Assembly: GCF_015354445.1 (NCBI RefSeq)
Contig: NZ_JADKYT010000002.1
Coordinates: forward strand, 682,001-746,000
Length of the DNA: 64,000 nt
From: Methylophilus sp. QUAN
Lineage (GTDB): Bacteria; Pseudomonadota; Gammaproteobacteria; Burkholderiales; Methylophilaceae
Direction: 5' to 3'
Part shown: in pieces, positions 19,381 through 28,174 of the stretch
Numbering within the stretch: position 1 is the first letter of the stretch
How the letters are laid out: each line of letters starts with the position of its first letter
Program-made: the position numbers and the translations under genes
The notes under the pieces: generated by a model
What the model was told of the DNA's origin: nothing
What the model saw: the letters and a program-made list of their open reading frames with translations, nothing else
The model's database searches: none

Positions 19381-20322
19381 TTAAGGCCTTTCTACCGCAC
19401 GTTGATCACGCACGTCGACCGGCACTTGCTTGAGGTTCCAGATGAGTCCCATGGCCTCCAGCACCTTTAAGCCATAGTAGGTGAAATCAATCTCCCACCA
19501 ATAAAACCCCTGTTTGGCTGAGCCCGGAAAATGGTGGTGATTGTTATGCCAGCCTTCGCCCAGAGTGAAAATAGCGATCAGCAAATTGTTGCGGCTGTGG
19601 TCACGTGTGGCATAACGACGGCTGCCCCAGACATGGGCCAGCGAGTTGACGCAAAATGTGGCGTGATACAAAGCAATCGTAGACACGACAAATCCCCACA
19701 CCAATAGCTGCCAGCCATTTGTCTGCAATCCAGGCGCATACTGACTGAGCAGCTCGCCCAGGCCAAACAAGCCAAATGCCAGCGCAATAGGGACCAGGCT
19801 ATCAAAACGATCCAGCCAGCAGAGCTCTTTGAATCGAGTCAACTCACGGACACGATCCACCTGTGTTTTAAAGTTGGCATGACTTAAAAACCAGCCCAGG
19901 TGGCTCCATAAAAAGCCATGCTGGTGAGGGGAGTGTATATCTTGCGGCTGATCGGCATGTACATGGTGGCTGCGATGATGTGCCGCCCACCACAACGGGC
20001 CTCGCTGCACGGCCATCGCACCAATTAATGCAAACACGAATTGTGCAATCCGCGAAGTTTGAAAGGTTTTGTGCGCAAAATAACGATGATAAAACCCCGT
20101 CACGGCAAACATGCGCACCACATACATCAACAAAGCAAACATGACAGCAAATGGGCTCCAACCGACCCATAACAGAGCAAGCAAGGCAATATGCAGCGCG
20201 ACAAAAGGCAATACCCGCCACCAGTCTATGCTCTCAGCATTGGCATATGCCGGGGGCTGGTATTGCTGATTATCCAGCCAGCCTATCAGCCGCCAGAGCA
20301 GGCCATGCGTTCTCTGTTGCAT
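19381..20322 (-). CDS. Membrane fatty-acid desaturase
   Basis: A di-iron desaturase of about 313 residues. Three histidine boxes bind the iron pair: HRYFAH near 88, HRSHH near 125 and HNNHH near 264. Four hydrophobic segments surround them, as in delta-9 acyl desaturases. I start at ATG 20322, preceded by GGAGAGAGG; the TTG six codons earlier lies within that binding site. It would introduce a cis double bond in acyl chains, giving substrate to the two CFA-type methyltransferases in the same operon. Regiochemistry cannot be read. Confidence 0.9.
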   Translation of the reverse strand: MQQRTHGLLWRLIGWLDNQQYQPPAYANAESIDWWRVLPFVALHIALLALLWVGWSPFAVMFALLMYVVRMFAVTGFYHRYFAHKTFQTSRIAQFVFALIGAMAVQRGPLWWAAHHRSHHVHADQPQDIHSPHQHGFLWSHLGWFLSHANFKTQVDRVRELTRFKELCWLDRFDSLVPIALAFGLFGLGELLSQYAPGLQTNGWQLLVWGFVVSTIALYHATFCVNSLAHVWGSRRYATRDHSRNNLLIAIFTLGEGWHNNHHHFPGSAKQGFYWWEIDFTYYGLKVLEAMGLIWNLKQVPVDVRDQRAVERP

Positions 20323-20364
20323 CGTGATACCTCTCTCCAAAGTCTCATGCGTATTATTGTTGGT

Positions 20365-20904
20365 TTATTTTGTATGGGAATCTTGCTGCGGAAAAACGCG
20401 CAATTTGCGCACGTCATAGCCCATCGCCTCAATCCTTGAAACCAGATTGGTGTAAGTTTCCTTGTCCAGGTGTGGCGTGCGCGACATCAGCCAGACATAG
20501 TCGCGCTTATTTCTGGCAATAATGGTGTGCTGGTAATCGTCACTCAGGTAGGCGATTAAATATTCCGACTTGAATGGCCATAAAAACTGCATCCGCCATT
20601 CAGCATTACCGCTATCAGGCACCACATAGCCTGTCGGATGATAGGTTTTAACTGGTCCGTCAAAGCTGCTTTGGCGAAAACTGAAGGTGGTCGCAATACT
20701 GCCATCCGCATTTTTTTCATATCGTTCATGCGGGTTGTATGGATCCTTTTCGATCAATGTAGGAATCGCTGCGATCACATACCAGTAACCCATAAAGCGA
20801 TCCAGATCCACCTGGTGCACCGTTTTGATCGTCGGCAGGTTTTGACAGGCACTTAATCCCAATAGCGTCATGATACAAATCACTTTAACTAAAATATTCA
20901 TCAT
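20365..20904 (-). CDS. Lipocalin-family outer-membrane lipoprotein (Blc-like)
   Basis: A 179-residue lipoprotein. The signal peptide ends in the lipobox LSAC near residue 20, so the mature protein is lipid-anchored. DRFMGYWYVIAAIPT near 36 is the lipocalin GxW signature, and RYEKNADGSIATTFSFR plus IARNKRDYVWLMSRTP complete the bacterial Blc pattern. Bacterial lipocalins bind fatty acids or lysophospholipids at the outer membrane. That fits an operon for altered phospholipid acyl chains. It lies between the desaturase and the DUF6134 gene. Confidence 0.88.
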   Translation of the reverse strand: MMNILVKVICIMTLLGLSACQNLPTIKTVHQVDLDRFMGYWYVIAAIPTLIEKDPYNPHERYEKNADGSIATTFSFRQSSFDGPVKTYHPTGYVVPDSGNAEWRMQFLWPFKSEYLIAYLSDDYQHTIIARNKRDYVWLMSRTPHLDKETYTNLVSRIEAMGYDVRKLRVFPQQDSHTK

Positions 20905-20909
20905 ATTGA

Positions 20910-21545
20910 TTAAATGGGTTTATAAACAATTTTATATCCTTCTGGCGTGACCGATTCCAGTCCCACCCATTCTTGTTTCTGGTCATACCACAAGGTAATT
21001 TTCAGCTTGTCTTTTCCTTCAAACCTGCCTTGCAAATAATATTGGTGAGCACTGATAACTTGCCCTTTGACGGTAATATTTTTAAACCCCTGATCTGTCA
21101 CCGTGATATCCAGATACTCTGCATTTTGCGGATTGAGCAAGCGCGTTTGCTTGAGAATTTCCGGATTCCAGTAAGCAAATGTCATCACGCAGCCAGGCAG
21201 GAATTGCTTACGGCTATTGTTCTCCACCACGAACTGCGCATCCTGCTGCTGACCTCTGACGTCGGTGCGCGCTTTATTTTCTTCGGTATGGGCGCTGAGT
21301 TTTTTCAGGCATGGACCTTGCCAGGTTTCATCGGCTTGGTGCTGGTAGCGATAAGCATTGATAAACAACACTTTCACTTTAAAGTCTGCCCGGCTTTGCA
21401 GTTGGTTTTGGTCTAAGCTAAAACGGTGTGTGCCGATCTGCTGTTGATCGAGCCAGACAGCAAATGACCATTCTTGTGCTTGCACCATCTGACTGCACAA
21501 CACGCTATAGGCTAAGGCCAAGCTTAGCGTTATGCGTTTAATCAT
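20910..21545 (-). CDS. DUF6134-like exported protein
   Basis: About 211 residues from the ATG at 21545, whose signal peptide runs MIKRITLSLALAYSVLC and ends QAQ. The first eight bases overlap the end of the DUF1295 gene, so translation is probably coupled. The mature part is beta-rich, with WSFAVWLDQQQIGTHRF near 25, FNINAYRYQHQAD-like VLFINAYRYQHQ near 60 and WYDQKQEWVGLES near 190. The pattern fits small periplasmic proteins annotated DUF6134, often next to DUF1295 and CFA genes. Function unknown; it may bind or carry modified lipids. Confidence 0.65.
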   Translation of the reverse strand: MIKRITLSLALAYSVLCSQMVQAQEWSFAVWLDQQQIGTHRFSLDQNQLQSRADFKVKVLFINAYRYQHQADETWQGPCLKKLSAHTEENKARTDVRGQQQDAQFVVENNSRKQFLPGCVMTFAYWNPEILKQTRLLNPQNAEYLDITVTDQGFKNITVKGQVISAHQYYLQGRFEGKDKLKITLWYDQKQEWVGLESVTPEGYKIVYKPI

Positions 21546-22314
21546 GGTCAGCCCGCTTGCTTTTTGGTAAACCGGGGATAAACGCATTGGTCGTTGCGAC
21601 ATATTCGCGGTAACCTGGCCTACGCCTGTGTATGGTCTGCTCCATCAAATACACACCACTGAATTTGAGCAGTAAAAAAGTCATTAAAACGGGCGAAAAC
21701 CAAATAAAGACATTGCCATCCGTCGCGGCGAACAACGCGAAGCCCCACCAGATGAGGGCCTCACCAAAATAGTTGGGATGTCTGCTATATCGCCATAAAC
21801 CATGATTCATCACGGCGGCATCATGCTCGGGCTGTGCTCGAAACTGCATGAGCTGCCAATCTGCAACCACCTCCCAGTAAAACCCGATTACAAATAAAGA
21901 TAAACCTGCATAGTCCAGCCATTGCAGCGGTGTATGGCTGCTGACAGCGCTGTAGACAGGATAGGAAATCAACCAGCCCAATACTCCCTGGAAAGCAAAA
22001 ATAATATAAACACTCTTAAAAACGAAAAAGGGCTCGTTGTTGATGCGTATCGTTTCGTAGCGATGGTCCTCTTTCCCCCAGTTGCGCCAGGTGAGAAAAA
22101 TACTCAGACGCAACGCCCACAATGTCACTGCAGCTAATACCAGCGCGGCGCGCAGTGACAGGTCGCAAGTGAATATCGCTGTCACGTAAGCCGTGATCGC
22201 CATAAACAAACTCCACATACTATCGACATGGCTGTAGTGACGTGTAGCAAAACTCAGCAGCCATCCGCAGAGCGCGAACGTCAGGATAGCGATCAGGGCG
22301 TAGTAGTAAATCAT
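21538..22314 (-). CDS. DUF1295 family membrane protein
   Basis: A 258-residue integral membrane protein with about six hydrophobic helices. The C-terminal region YSRHPNYFGEALIWWG near 185 is the signature shared by DUF1295, steroid 5-alpha-reductase-like and isoprenylcysteine methyltransferase-like proteins. NADPH-dependent reduction of a lipid double bond or methyl transfer are the activities known in the wider group. It overlaps DUF2878 upstream by four bases and DUF6134 downstream by eight. Context points to a step in acyl-lipid modification. Confidence 0.85.
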   Translation of the reverse strand: MIYYYALIAILTFALCGWLLSFATRHYSHVDSMWSLFMAITAYVTAIFTCDLSLRAALVLAAVTLWALRLSIFLTWRNWGKEDHRYETIRINNEPFFVFKSVYIIFAFQGVLGWLISYPVYSAVSSHTPLQWLDYAGLSLFVIGFYWEVVADWQLMQFRAQPEHDAAVMNHGLWRYSRHPNYFGEALIWWGFALFAATDGNVFIWFSPVLMTFLLLKFSGVYLMEQTIHRRRPGYREYVATTNAFIPGLPKSKRADHD

Positions 22315-22853
22315 GGCAGGGCGATACCCATATGTTGGTTAAAGCGGCGGCGTATCAACAGCATCAGTGGCAAGGCCACCGCCCATTCAATGGCGATCAA
22401 AACCAAGCTTAACGTGGAGTAGGGCAGTCGCACTGCACCCAGTTTTTCGGCAGCCAAATAGGCAACAGGACCAAAAATTGCACCCAAAACGGCTGCCATA
22501 AACAAGTGTTGTTGCATCCAGCGCATGCTGAGATTCAGTGTATTCGCAAACGCCATCCACAATGCCATCATCCAAAGGGGCAGCACGGCAACATGCGCTA
22601 GCGGCAATTGAGGATGAAACTTGATCCAGCCAGCCATCAGCATGGTTTGATCAAGAATGCAGCCTGTCGTGGCAGCAAGCAGGGTGGGCACAACTTGCTG
22701 CCAACCTTCGAGCCAGTGTAATTGAGCGGCTGAAATTAAAGCCACCAACAGTAGCACGAGCCCGCCAACAGTGGAGGTTGCGGATAACACACAGACCCAC
22801 CATAACAACTGAAAGCCCAGAAAATTAAGGATCATCCACTTTTGCGTTGGCAT
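22311..22853 (-). CDS. DUF2878 family membrane protein
   Basis: A 180-residue protein made almost wholly of five or six hydrophobic helices, with PLWMMALWMAFANTLN near 92 and GPVAYLAAEKLGAV near 127. The family has no assigned function. It repeatedly occurs next to DUF1295 and cyclopropane-synthase-like genes, as here. It starts 12 bases after the CFA-like gene and overlaps DUF1295 by four. Confidence 0.8.
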   Translation of the reverse strand: MPTQKWMILNFLGFQLLWWVCVLSATSTVGGLVLLLVALISAAQLHWLEGWQQVVPTLLAATTGCILDQTMLMAGWIKFHPQLPLAHVAVLPLWMMALWMAFANTLNLSMRWMQQHLFMAAVLGAIFGPVAYLAAEKLGAVRLPYSTLSLVLIAIEWAVALPLMLLIRRRFNQHMGIALP

Positions 22854-22865
22854 ATCTAGTGTTTT

Positions 22866-23918
22866 CTATTTTTTTGAAAACAGATAGTGGCTCACCCACC
22901 ATGTCTGGCCTTGATTGAAACCAAACAGTTCGGCACATGCCATAAAGAAAATACGCCAGCGTTGACGCCAGAGTTCAGCGTCTGCCTTGCCATAAATCGA
23001 CTCTAAAACAGAGGTCAGTTCAGCATGATGTTTATCCATATTGGCAAGCCATGCATTAGCCGTTTTTTGATAATGCGTGCCGTTCCAGCGCCACTTGTTC
23101 ACAATTTTCAGGTCATCCTGGAAATACAGTGGCAGATCATCACTGGGCATCATGCCACCACTAAAAAAGTACTGACTCATCCAGTCATCATCTGCTTTCA
23201 CATCAAATGGATAGACCGCGTCTTTGTGCACGAATATGTGCTTAAAAAACAAACCATCCGGTTTGAGCCAACGCGCCACGCGTGCATACAACGCCTGGTA
23301 ATTGCGCATATGCTCGAACATCTCTACAGACACCACGCGGTCAAATGTTTGCGTAGTATCAAACACATTCATGTCTGCGGTAATGATATTGATATTCGAC
23401 AGTCCCCGTGCATTGGCTTGCTGCAAGATATATTCGCGTTGCGAGGCTGAGTTAGAAACCCCGGTAATCTGCGCACTAGGATAATGACTGGCCATCCACA
23501 AGGTCAGCGAGCCCCAGCCACAACCCAGTTCTAATATATCTAATGGCCCACCCAGGCAGGCATGTGAACAGGTTTGCGCTAGCGCCAGTTGCTCGGCTTC
23601 ATCGAGTGTTTGCGTATCATGCTGCCAAAAACAGCTGCTGTATTTACGGTTCATGCCCAGACAATACTGGTAAAACGACGACGGTATTTCATAGTGCTGC
23701 GCATTGGCTTTTTCAGGTAAGAGCGCAATGTCAGCCAAGCCCATTTGCTCAATAAACTGGATCAGCTTGCACTGCATGCTTTCGCAATCCCCAGCAGCGA
23801 TATCCTGCAACCTGTCCTTGCACAACGACCTGATGCCGCGACGGATTAACGCATCAGATAACATTCCCTTCTCGGCCAGCTTGAGTCCAATAGGTGTTTT
23901 TTTAGATTTAGTTGTCAT
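22866..23918 (-). CDS. Cyclopropane-synthase-family SAM methyltransferase
   Basis: First gene of the minus-strand operon. The 350-residue protein has the SAM-binding LELGCGWGSLTLWMASHYP near 128, VVSVEMFEHMRNYQALY near 197 and HIFVHKDAVYPFD near 230. It is shorter than the Cfa at 16056 and belongs to the sister group that includes coclaurine N-methyltransferase-like proteins. In several bacteria this type methylates unsaturated acyl chains rather than closing a ring; that activity is an inference here. The promoter should lie in 23919-24030, but I could not identify its elements. Confidence 0.85.
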   Translation of the reverse strand: MTTKSKKTPIGLKLAEKGMLSDALIRRGIRSLCKDRLQDIAAGDCESMQCKLIQFIEQMGLADIALLPEKANAQHYEIPSSFYQYCLGMNRKYSSCFWQHDTQTLDEAEQLALAQTCSHACLGGPLDILELGCGWGSLTLWMASHYPSAQITGVSNSASQREYILQQANARGLSNINIITADMNVFDTTQTFDRVVSVEMFEHMRNYQALYARVARWLKPDGLFFKHIFVHKDAVYPFDVKADDDWMSQYFFSGGMMPSDDLPLYFQDDLKIVNKWRWNGTHYQKTANAWLANMDKHHAELTSVLESIYGKADAELWRQRWRIFFMACAELFGFNQGQTWWVSHYLFSKK

Positions 23919-24040
23919 GCTTATTATTATTGTACGAATTAATTGATACTGTCTATGGCCATTTCAGGCTAGATTTAGTTTCGTGGTTTAAATTTTTTTG
24001 CATCGGCTAATCCACTTCGCAAGTCCACACTTTTAAGGTG

Positions 24041-24057
24041 TATACTAACCTGTATAG
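24041..24057 (+). promoter_or_regulatory. Candidate -10 element for the PQQ-dehydrogenase-like gene
   Basis: TATACT at 24041-24046 and TATAGT at 24052-24057 are both close to the TATAAT consensus. They lie within 35 bases of the chosen start at 24074. No convincing -35 element is visible. A transcript from here would exclude the upstream GTG at 24038, which supports ATG 24074. Confidence 0.35.
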
Positions 24058-24073
24058 TTTATGGGCTTTTGAT

Positions 24074-25876
24074 ATGAACCTGGCACCTCACAAACAGATT
24101 ACACGTTGCATTACTGCTACCATTTGCGGCCTCTTGCTGGCCTGCACACAAGCGACCAAGCCGCAGGCACAACACAATAACCAGGTGGATTGGCCAAGTT
24201 ATGGTTTAAATATGGCATCGCAGCGTTTTTCAGCGCTGTCGCAGATCAACCAAAACAATGTATCCCAATTGCAACCAGCTTGGTCTGTCGAAACAGGCGT
24301 GAAGGCAACCTTTCAGGCCACGCCTATTGTGGTGAATGGCATCATGTATGTCAGCCTGCCGTTTAACCACGTATTAGCCCTGGATGCAGCCAGCGGCAAG
24401 CCATTATGGAAATACACACACGAACGCAAAGCAGATTGGCAAATGTGCTGTGGCCCAGCCAATCGCGGCGTCGCCGTGGCAGAAGGCAAGGTCTTTATTG
24501 GCACTGTGGATGCCAGGCTGATCGCACTGGATGCACAAAGCGGGCAAAAGCTGTGGGATATTGATGTAGCAGGCAACCAGGTGAATACCGAACACCAGGA
24601 TGCTTTAAGTGGCTCGGATCCGAATAAAACACGTAAAGTCACTGGCGGCACCGGCGTGGGCATCGCTATGGCGCCGGTGGTATACCGGCATAAAGTCATT
24701 ATTGGTATTACCGGTGTTGGTTACGGCCTGCATATCGACAACCCGCGCAGTGATGCGCCCTTGGGCGCGGTGATAGGCGTCACCGGGCGCTATGGCCGCC
24801 CAGGTTTTCTGGCGGCGTTTGATGTCAATGACGGTCACCAGGTATGGCAATTTGACACGATACCCAAGCAAGGCTGGGAAGGGCAGTTTGCAACAAAAAC
24901 CGCTGACGATAATCAATTCGATCGAGATGTTGCTGCGGAGCAAGCCGCGCTGAAAGACTACCCGGACGCTGCGCGCTTTGGCGGCGGCTCAGCATGGAGC
25001 ACACCAGCCATTGATACGGCCAGCCATACCCTCTATTTTGGGACAGGCAATCCGTCGCCGCAAATGAATGATGTTTCCAGGCCTGGCGACAACCTTTACA
25101 CCGTTTCGCTGGTCGCCCTGGATACAGAAACCGGCAAATACAAATGGCATTACCAACAAGTACCACATGACTTATGGGGCTATGATTTGGCCAGCCCGCC
25201 AGTATTGTTTAATTACAACCTCCAGGGAAAAACCATTGCTGCAGTCGGCCAGGCGAGTAAAACGGGCTGGTTCTATATTCATGACCGTGCCAACGGGCAA
25301 TTCCTGGCTAAGTCGGCACCCTTTGTACCACAACACAACCTATTCAAAAAACCGAGCGCAGAAGGCACGATTGTCTACCCGGGCATTCTTGGTGGTGCCA
25401 ATTGGTCGCCAGTCAGCGTAGATGAACAGCAGCAAAAGGCTTATGTCGCGGCGATGCACAGCCCGATCAAATACAGCGTGCACGAAACTGAAGTCAGCGC
25501 AGGTGAAAAGCCAATCCGCTATGCTGCCAGCGAACCAACAGACGATGCGCGCTGGGGCTTACTCAGTGCAATTGACCTTAAATCCGGGCAGATTGCCTGG
25601 CAACACAAAACCAGCCAGCCTTTGGTAGGTGGTGTGCTGGCCACGGCGGGCGGTTTATTATTTTGCGGGGAGGGCGATGGAAAATTCGCCGCCTATGACA
25701 GTCAAACCGGGCAATCGTTATGGCAGTTTGCATCGGAGTATGGCGTCAATGCGCCACCGATTACATATCAAATCAATGGCGAACAATATATTGCGGTGGT
25801 CAGTGGCGGTAATTCGCTGTTTGGTTTCAAGCAAGGTGACCGTATTTTAACGTTTAAATTGCCGCCAAAGCATTAA
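24074..25876 (+). CDS. PQQ-dependent dehydrogenase-like lipoprotein (beta-propeller)
   Basis: A 600-residue protein starting at ATG 24074 with a lipoprotein signal (ICGLLLACTQ, lipobox cysteine near 24). The propeller has WDIDVAG, LYFGTGNPSP, GWFYIHDRANG and VYPGILGGANWSPVS blades. A Cys-Cys pair (MCCGPANRGV near 125) resembles the vicinal disulfide of methanol dehydrogenases. There is no C-terminal haem c site. The catalytic-aspartate segment reads HDLWGYD where glucose and methanol dehydrogenases have WD, so glycine replaces the expected base. It could be an altered or inactive dehydrogenase, or an electron-transfer or assembly protein. It is a single-gene unit, divergent from the lipid operon. 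Confidence 0.8.
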   Translation: MNLAPHKQITRCITATICGLLLACTQATKPQAQHNNQVDWPSYGLNMASQRFSALSQINQNNVSQLQPAWSVETGVKATFQATPIVVNGIMYVSLPFNHVLALDAASGKPLWKYTHERKADWQMCCGPANRGVAVAEGKVFIGTVDARLIALDAQSGQKLWDIDVAGNQVNTEHQDALSGSDPNKTRKVTGGTGVGIAMAPVVYRHKVIIGITGVGYGLHIDNPRSDAPLGAVIGVTGRYGRPGFLAAFDVNDGHQVWQFDTIPKQGWEGQFATKTADDNQFDRDVAAEQAALKDYPDAARFGGGSAWSTPAIDTASHTLYFGTGNPSPQMNDVSRPGDNLYTVSLVALDTETGKYKWHYQQVPHDLWGYDLASPPVLFNYNLQGKTIAAVGQASKTGWFYIHDRANGQFLAKSAPFVPQHNLFKKPSAEGTIVYPGILGGANWSPVSVDEQQQKAYVAAMHSPIKYSVHETEVSAGEKPIRYAASEPTDDARWGLLSAIDLKSGQIAWQHKTSQPLVGGVLATAGGLLFCGEGDGKFAAYDSQTGQSLWQFASEYGVNAPPITYQINGEQYIAVVSGGNSLFGFKQGDRILTFKLPPKH

Positions 25877-26139
25877 TCCCTTTTTAAAATACCAGCCAAT
25901 TAAATTGACTGTCATGCATTTGTTTAATTGCTAAAAATGGCATTTTTATCTTGAAAAACAGATTGTTAGATTTACAGAATGTAGCGTAAACAGTTAGAAT
26001 GGCTGCGATTTTGAAATTGCAGTTTTATGATTATAAAAATAAGCCGTGGAGTAGCCCGTTAGTACTATTGTGTATCTAACAGTTGTCACAAATAATGATT
26101 ATAGTTTTTTAGTTAGTATTCATCCTTGGAGAAGTCATA

Positions 26140-26655
26140 ATGTTTCAAACCTTGAAAAAAATGGCAATCGCTGGCGTATTCGGCATTGCATCTATGTCTG
26201 CAGCACAAGCGCAAGACTTTGGCGTTTATACCACCAGCCAAAGCCTGGATTTCGTTCGCCTGATCGCTGATGCAGATTTCACAAAAAATACTGGCGCTTT
26301 GAATACCAGAGGCCCATATTTTGAAGATATTTATGAAATCAACCTGACTCAGGTGTCTGATTTTTCATACAGCATCACAGAAATCACCACAGGCAACAAT
26401 GCACAGTATGACGTAACATTCATGAACTATGGTTTTTATGATGCAAACGGCGAAGCCGTGACCACATTGACTAACCTGGCTGCTGGTACTTATTTCCTGA
26501 CTGCCACAGGCAAACTGTCTGGTTCTTTGGGCGGTGACTTCAATGTCAGCTTTAACATCAATCCACTGACACCAGTACCAGAAGCGGATACATACGCTTT
26601 GATGCTGGCTGGTTTGGGTTTGATGGGTTTGGTTACTCGTCGTAAAACTAAATAA
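26140..26655 (+). CDS. PEP-CTERM sorted secreted protein (FxDxF type)
   Basis: A 171-residue protein with a signal peptide ending AQAQ near residue 24, YFEDIYEINL near 65 and a beta-rich body. The tail VPEADTYALMLAGLGLMGL followed by TRRKTK is a canonical exosortase tag. GGAGAAG precedes the ATG. It is closely similar in design to the proteins at 9039 and 9582, so the strain carries a small paralogous family. It stands alone, closed by two tandem hairpins. Function unknown. Confidence 0.88.
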   Translation: MFQTLKKMAIAGVFGIASMSAAQAQDFGVYTTSQSLDFVRLIADADFTKNTGALNTRGPYFEDIYEINLTQVSDFSYSITEITTGNNAQYDVTFMNYGFYDANGEAVTTLTNLAAGTYFLTATGKLSGSLGGDFNVSFNINPLTPVPEADTYALMLAGLGLMGLVTRRKTK

Positions 26656-26704
26656 GCGCTCGCTTATTTAAGCAGTTTTAAAAGGGCTCTTTGAGCCCTT
26701 TTTG
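26651..26704 (+). terminator. Two tandem hairpins, the second a Rho-independent terminator
   Basis: AATAAGCG/CGCTTATT (26651-26668) forms a first stem that begins inside the stop codon region. AAAGGGCTC pairs with GAGCCCTTT (26681-26702) and is followed by more T. Only the second has the full terminator form. Confidence 0.8.
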
Positions 26705-26969
26705 CTTTTCAAGCCTACCGCAACATAGACCTCATTGATGATTAACCAATCGGCCATTGAACCGGCGCATAGCTTCCCCTCATGCACCCATTTATTCCTC
26801 CCACCATCAACAACCAAATATTTACATATGTTATATTAATTAATGTAAAATGTTAACAAGTGTTGTGCATAGGTGAGGGAAGATATAACAAATCCATGAA
26901 TCCACTTGCGCATGATCTTTATAGATGTCATTGATATTCAATAGATTTACTACTTGAGGAGAAGAGGTT
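26705..26969. other. AT-rich intergenic region before PEP-CTERM gene
   Basis: No gene is visible. Around 26822-26850 the sequence is very AT-rich, with TTACAT and a matching ATGTAA about 15 bases later, a possible regulator site or bent promoter DNA. The Shine-Dalgarno GAGGAGAAGAGG lies just before the next gene. Confidence 0.3.
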
Positions 26970-27866
26970 ATGCGCGCTAAATTTGGTTTGCTGGCAGCAG
27001 CAGTCTCACTGGCGCTTGTGTCTCAAGGCGCACAGGCGATGAGTTATGCAACAGCCACATTGGGGCCGGTGACGGTGACCCTGATTGATTTAAACCCGCT
27101 AGACAGCATTTTGCCCAGCATTAACTGGGGCAATAATACCTACTACGGCTACAGTAACTACACCTATGTCTATGCTTATGACACGGCCAATGGTAATTTC
27201 CCAACTAATGGTGCATTGGGCACCTATATTGGTTCAAACAACAGCTCAAGTACAAGCACTGCGCACAGTGCGGCCACATCAAGCATTAGCAGTGGTGGCG
27301 ATGAAACCAATATTAATGGTATGAGCATGGCCTCTTATGGCTATGCTGACGGCACCACCGTGGCTGGCAACTATTGCTATTTTCAGGGCGGCTCTTACGC
27401 GCCTTATTACAACTACGATACGTTTACACTGGGCGCGTATACCGGCGTGGTGTTCAGCGCCAATGTGAGCGCCTCTGCCAGCACAACCGTAGGTTACCAG
27501 GATGGCTGGGGCAATGAAGCTGCCAGCGCCTCCTCAGTGCTGAATGTATGGGGGACGCAGCCATCAGGTAATTCAGGCTCACAAAGCAGTTATTCCAGCA
27601 TCAGTGCTAATGCCAGTTACGACGCTGTGTGGAACAACCAAACACAAACCTATGACTATATCGGCCAGAATGATGACAAGACCGACGTATTGGGCGCCGC
27701 ATATATCAACTACACAGGCAGCGATAAAGTCGGCTACCTGCAAGTCAACACTTATGTCAGTGGTATTAGCTATGTCGCCAGCGCCGTACCGGAATCCGAC
27801 GCATACGCATTGCTGATGGCAGGCATGCTACTCATCAGCAGCATCGCACGCCGCAAATCCGAATAG
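26970..27866 (+). CDS. PEP-CTERM protein rich in Ser, Tyr, Asn and Gly
   Basis: A 298-residue exported protein. The signal peptide ends AQAM near residue 24. The body has low-complexity tracts such as NNTYYGYSNYTYVYAYD near 52 and SNNSSSTSTAHSAATSSISS near 90. The sorting tail is VPESDAYALLMAGMLLISS followed by ARRKSE; it has PES in place of PEP. The composition suggests a flexible or adhesive surface component of biofilm matrix, by inference. It differs from the three shorter PEP-CTERM proteins in the window. Confidence 0.85.
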   Translation: MRAKFGLLAAAVSLALVSQGAQAMSYATATLGPVTVTLIDLNPLDSILPSINWGNNTYYGYSNYTYVYAYDTANGNFPTNGALGTYIGSNNSSSTSTAHSAATSSISSGGDETNINGMSMASYGYADGTTVAGNYCYFQGGSYAPYYNYDTFTLGAYTGVVFSANVSASASTTVGYQDGWGNEAASASSVLNVWGTQPSGNSGSQSSYSSISANASYDAVWNNQTQTYDYIGQNDDKTDVLGAAYINYTGSDKVGYLQVNTYVSGISYVASAVPESDAYALLMAGMLLISSIARRKSE

Positions 27867-27893
27867 TAGCAACGTCACCCTCTCGTGACTTTT

Positions 27894-27917
27894 AGGGCTC
27901 TTGTAGCCCTTTTTTTA
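27894..27917 (+). terminator. Rho-independent terminator after PEP-CTERM gene
   Basis: AGGGCT (27894-27899) pairs with AGCCCT (27905-27910) and is followed by seven T. It closes the PEP-CTERM unit before the signalling operon. Confidence 0.8.
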
Positions 27918-28144
27918 TTGCCGCGCCTGATTCATGCTTTGCCTTATCTCAGTCGATCTTAGCCGGAGAAGAGCAGATATCCCTGCGCAAGCGCTGCGAC
28001 TATTTCCCAATATCCTATTACTCACATAATTTAATTGATACAAATAAAATACTTACGTGTTTTCTTAATTTAGTATTTAATAGCTCTACAGTGCGAGCAC
28101 CGGAACTGATTGATCCTTGAAGTTAAAAACAAGAAGGAGTCATA

Positions 28145-28174
28145 ATGTTGAACGGCAAGGTTTCATTGGTATGA
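28145..28174 (+). CDS. Nine-codon leader ORF overlapping the hybrid-kinase start
   Basis: ATG 28145 has a good ribosome binding site (AAGGAG at 28134-28139) and encodes MLNGKVSLV before a TGA that overlaps the kinase ATG at 28171 as ATGA. The kinase start itself has no convincing binding site. The simplest reading is that ribosomes load on the leader and restart at the kinase gene. It could instead be chance. Confidence 0.45.
   Translation: MLNGKVSLV

Noticed and set aside
24038-24073. GTG 24038 as start of the PQQ-dehydrogenase-like protein
   Set aside because: It overlaps the likely -10 element, and the signal peptide begins properly at ATG 24074.
24074-25876. XoxF or MxaF methanol dehydrogenase
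   Set aside because: The catalytic segment is HDLWGYD and the protein is a lipoprotein without the usual xoxJ/xoxG or mxaJ/mxaG neighbours.
26822-26850. AT-rich inverted TTACAT/ATGTAA as an operator
   Set aside because: Short arms in very AT-rich DNA; chance is too likely.
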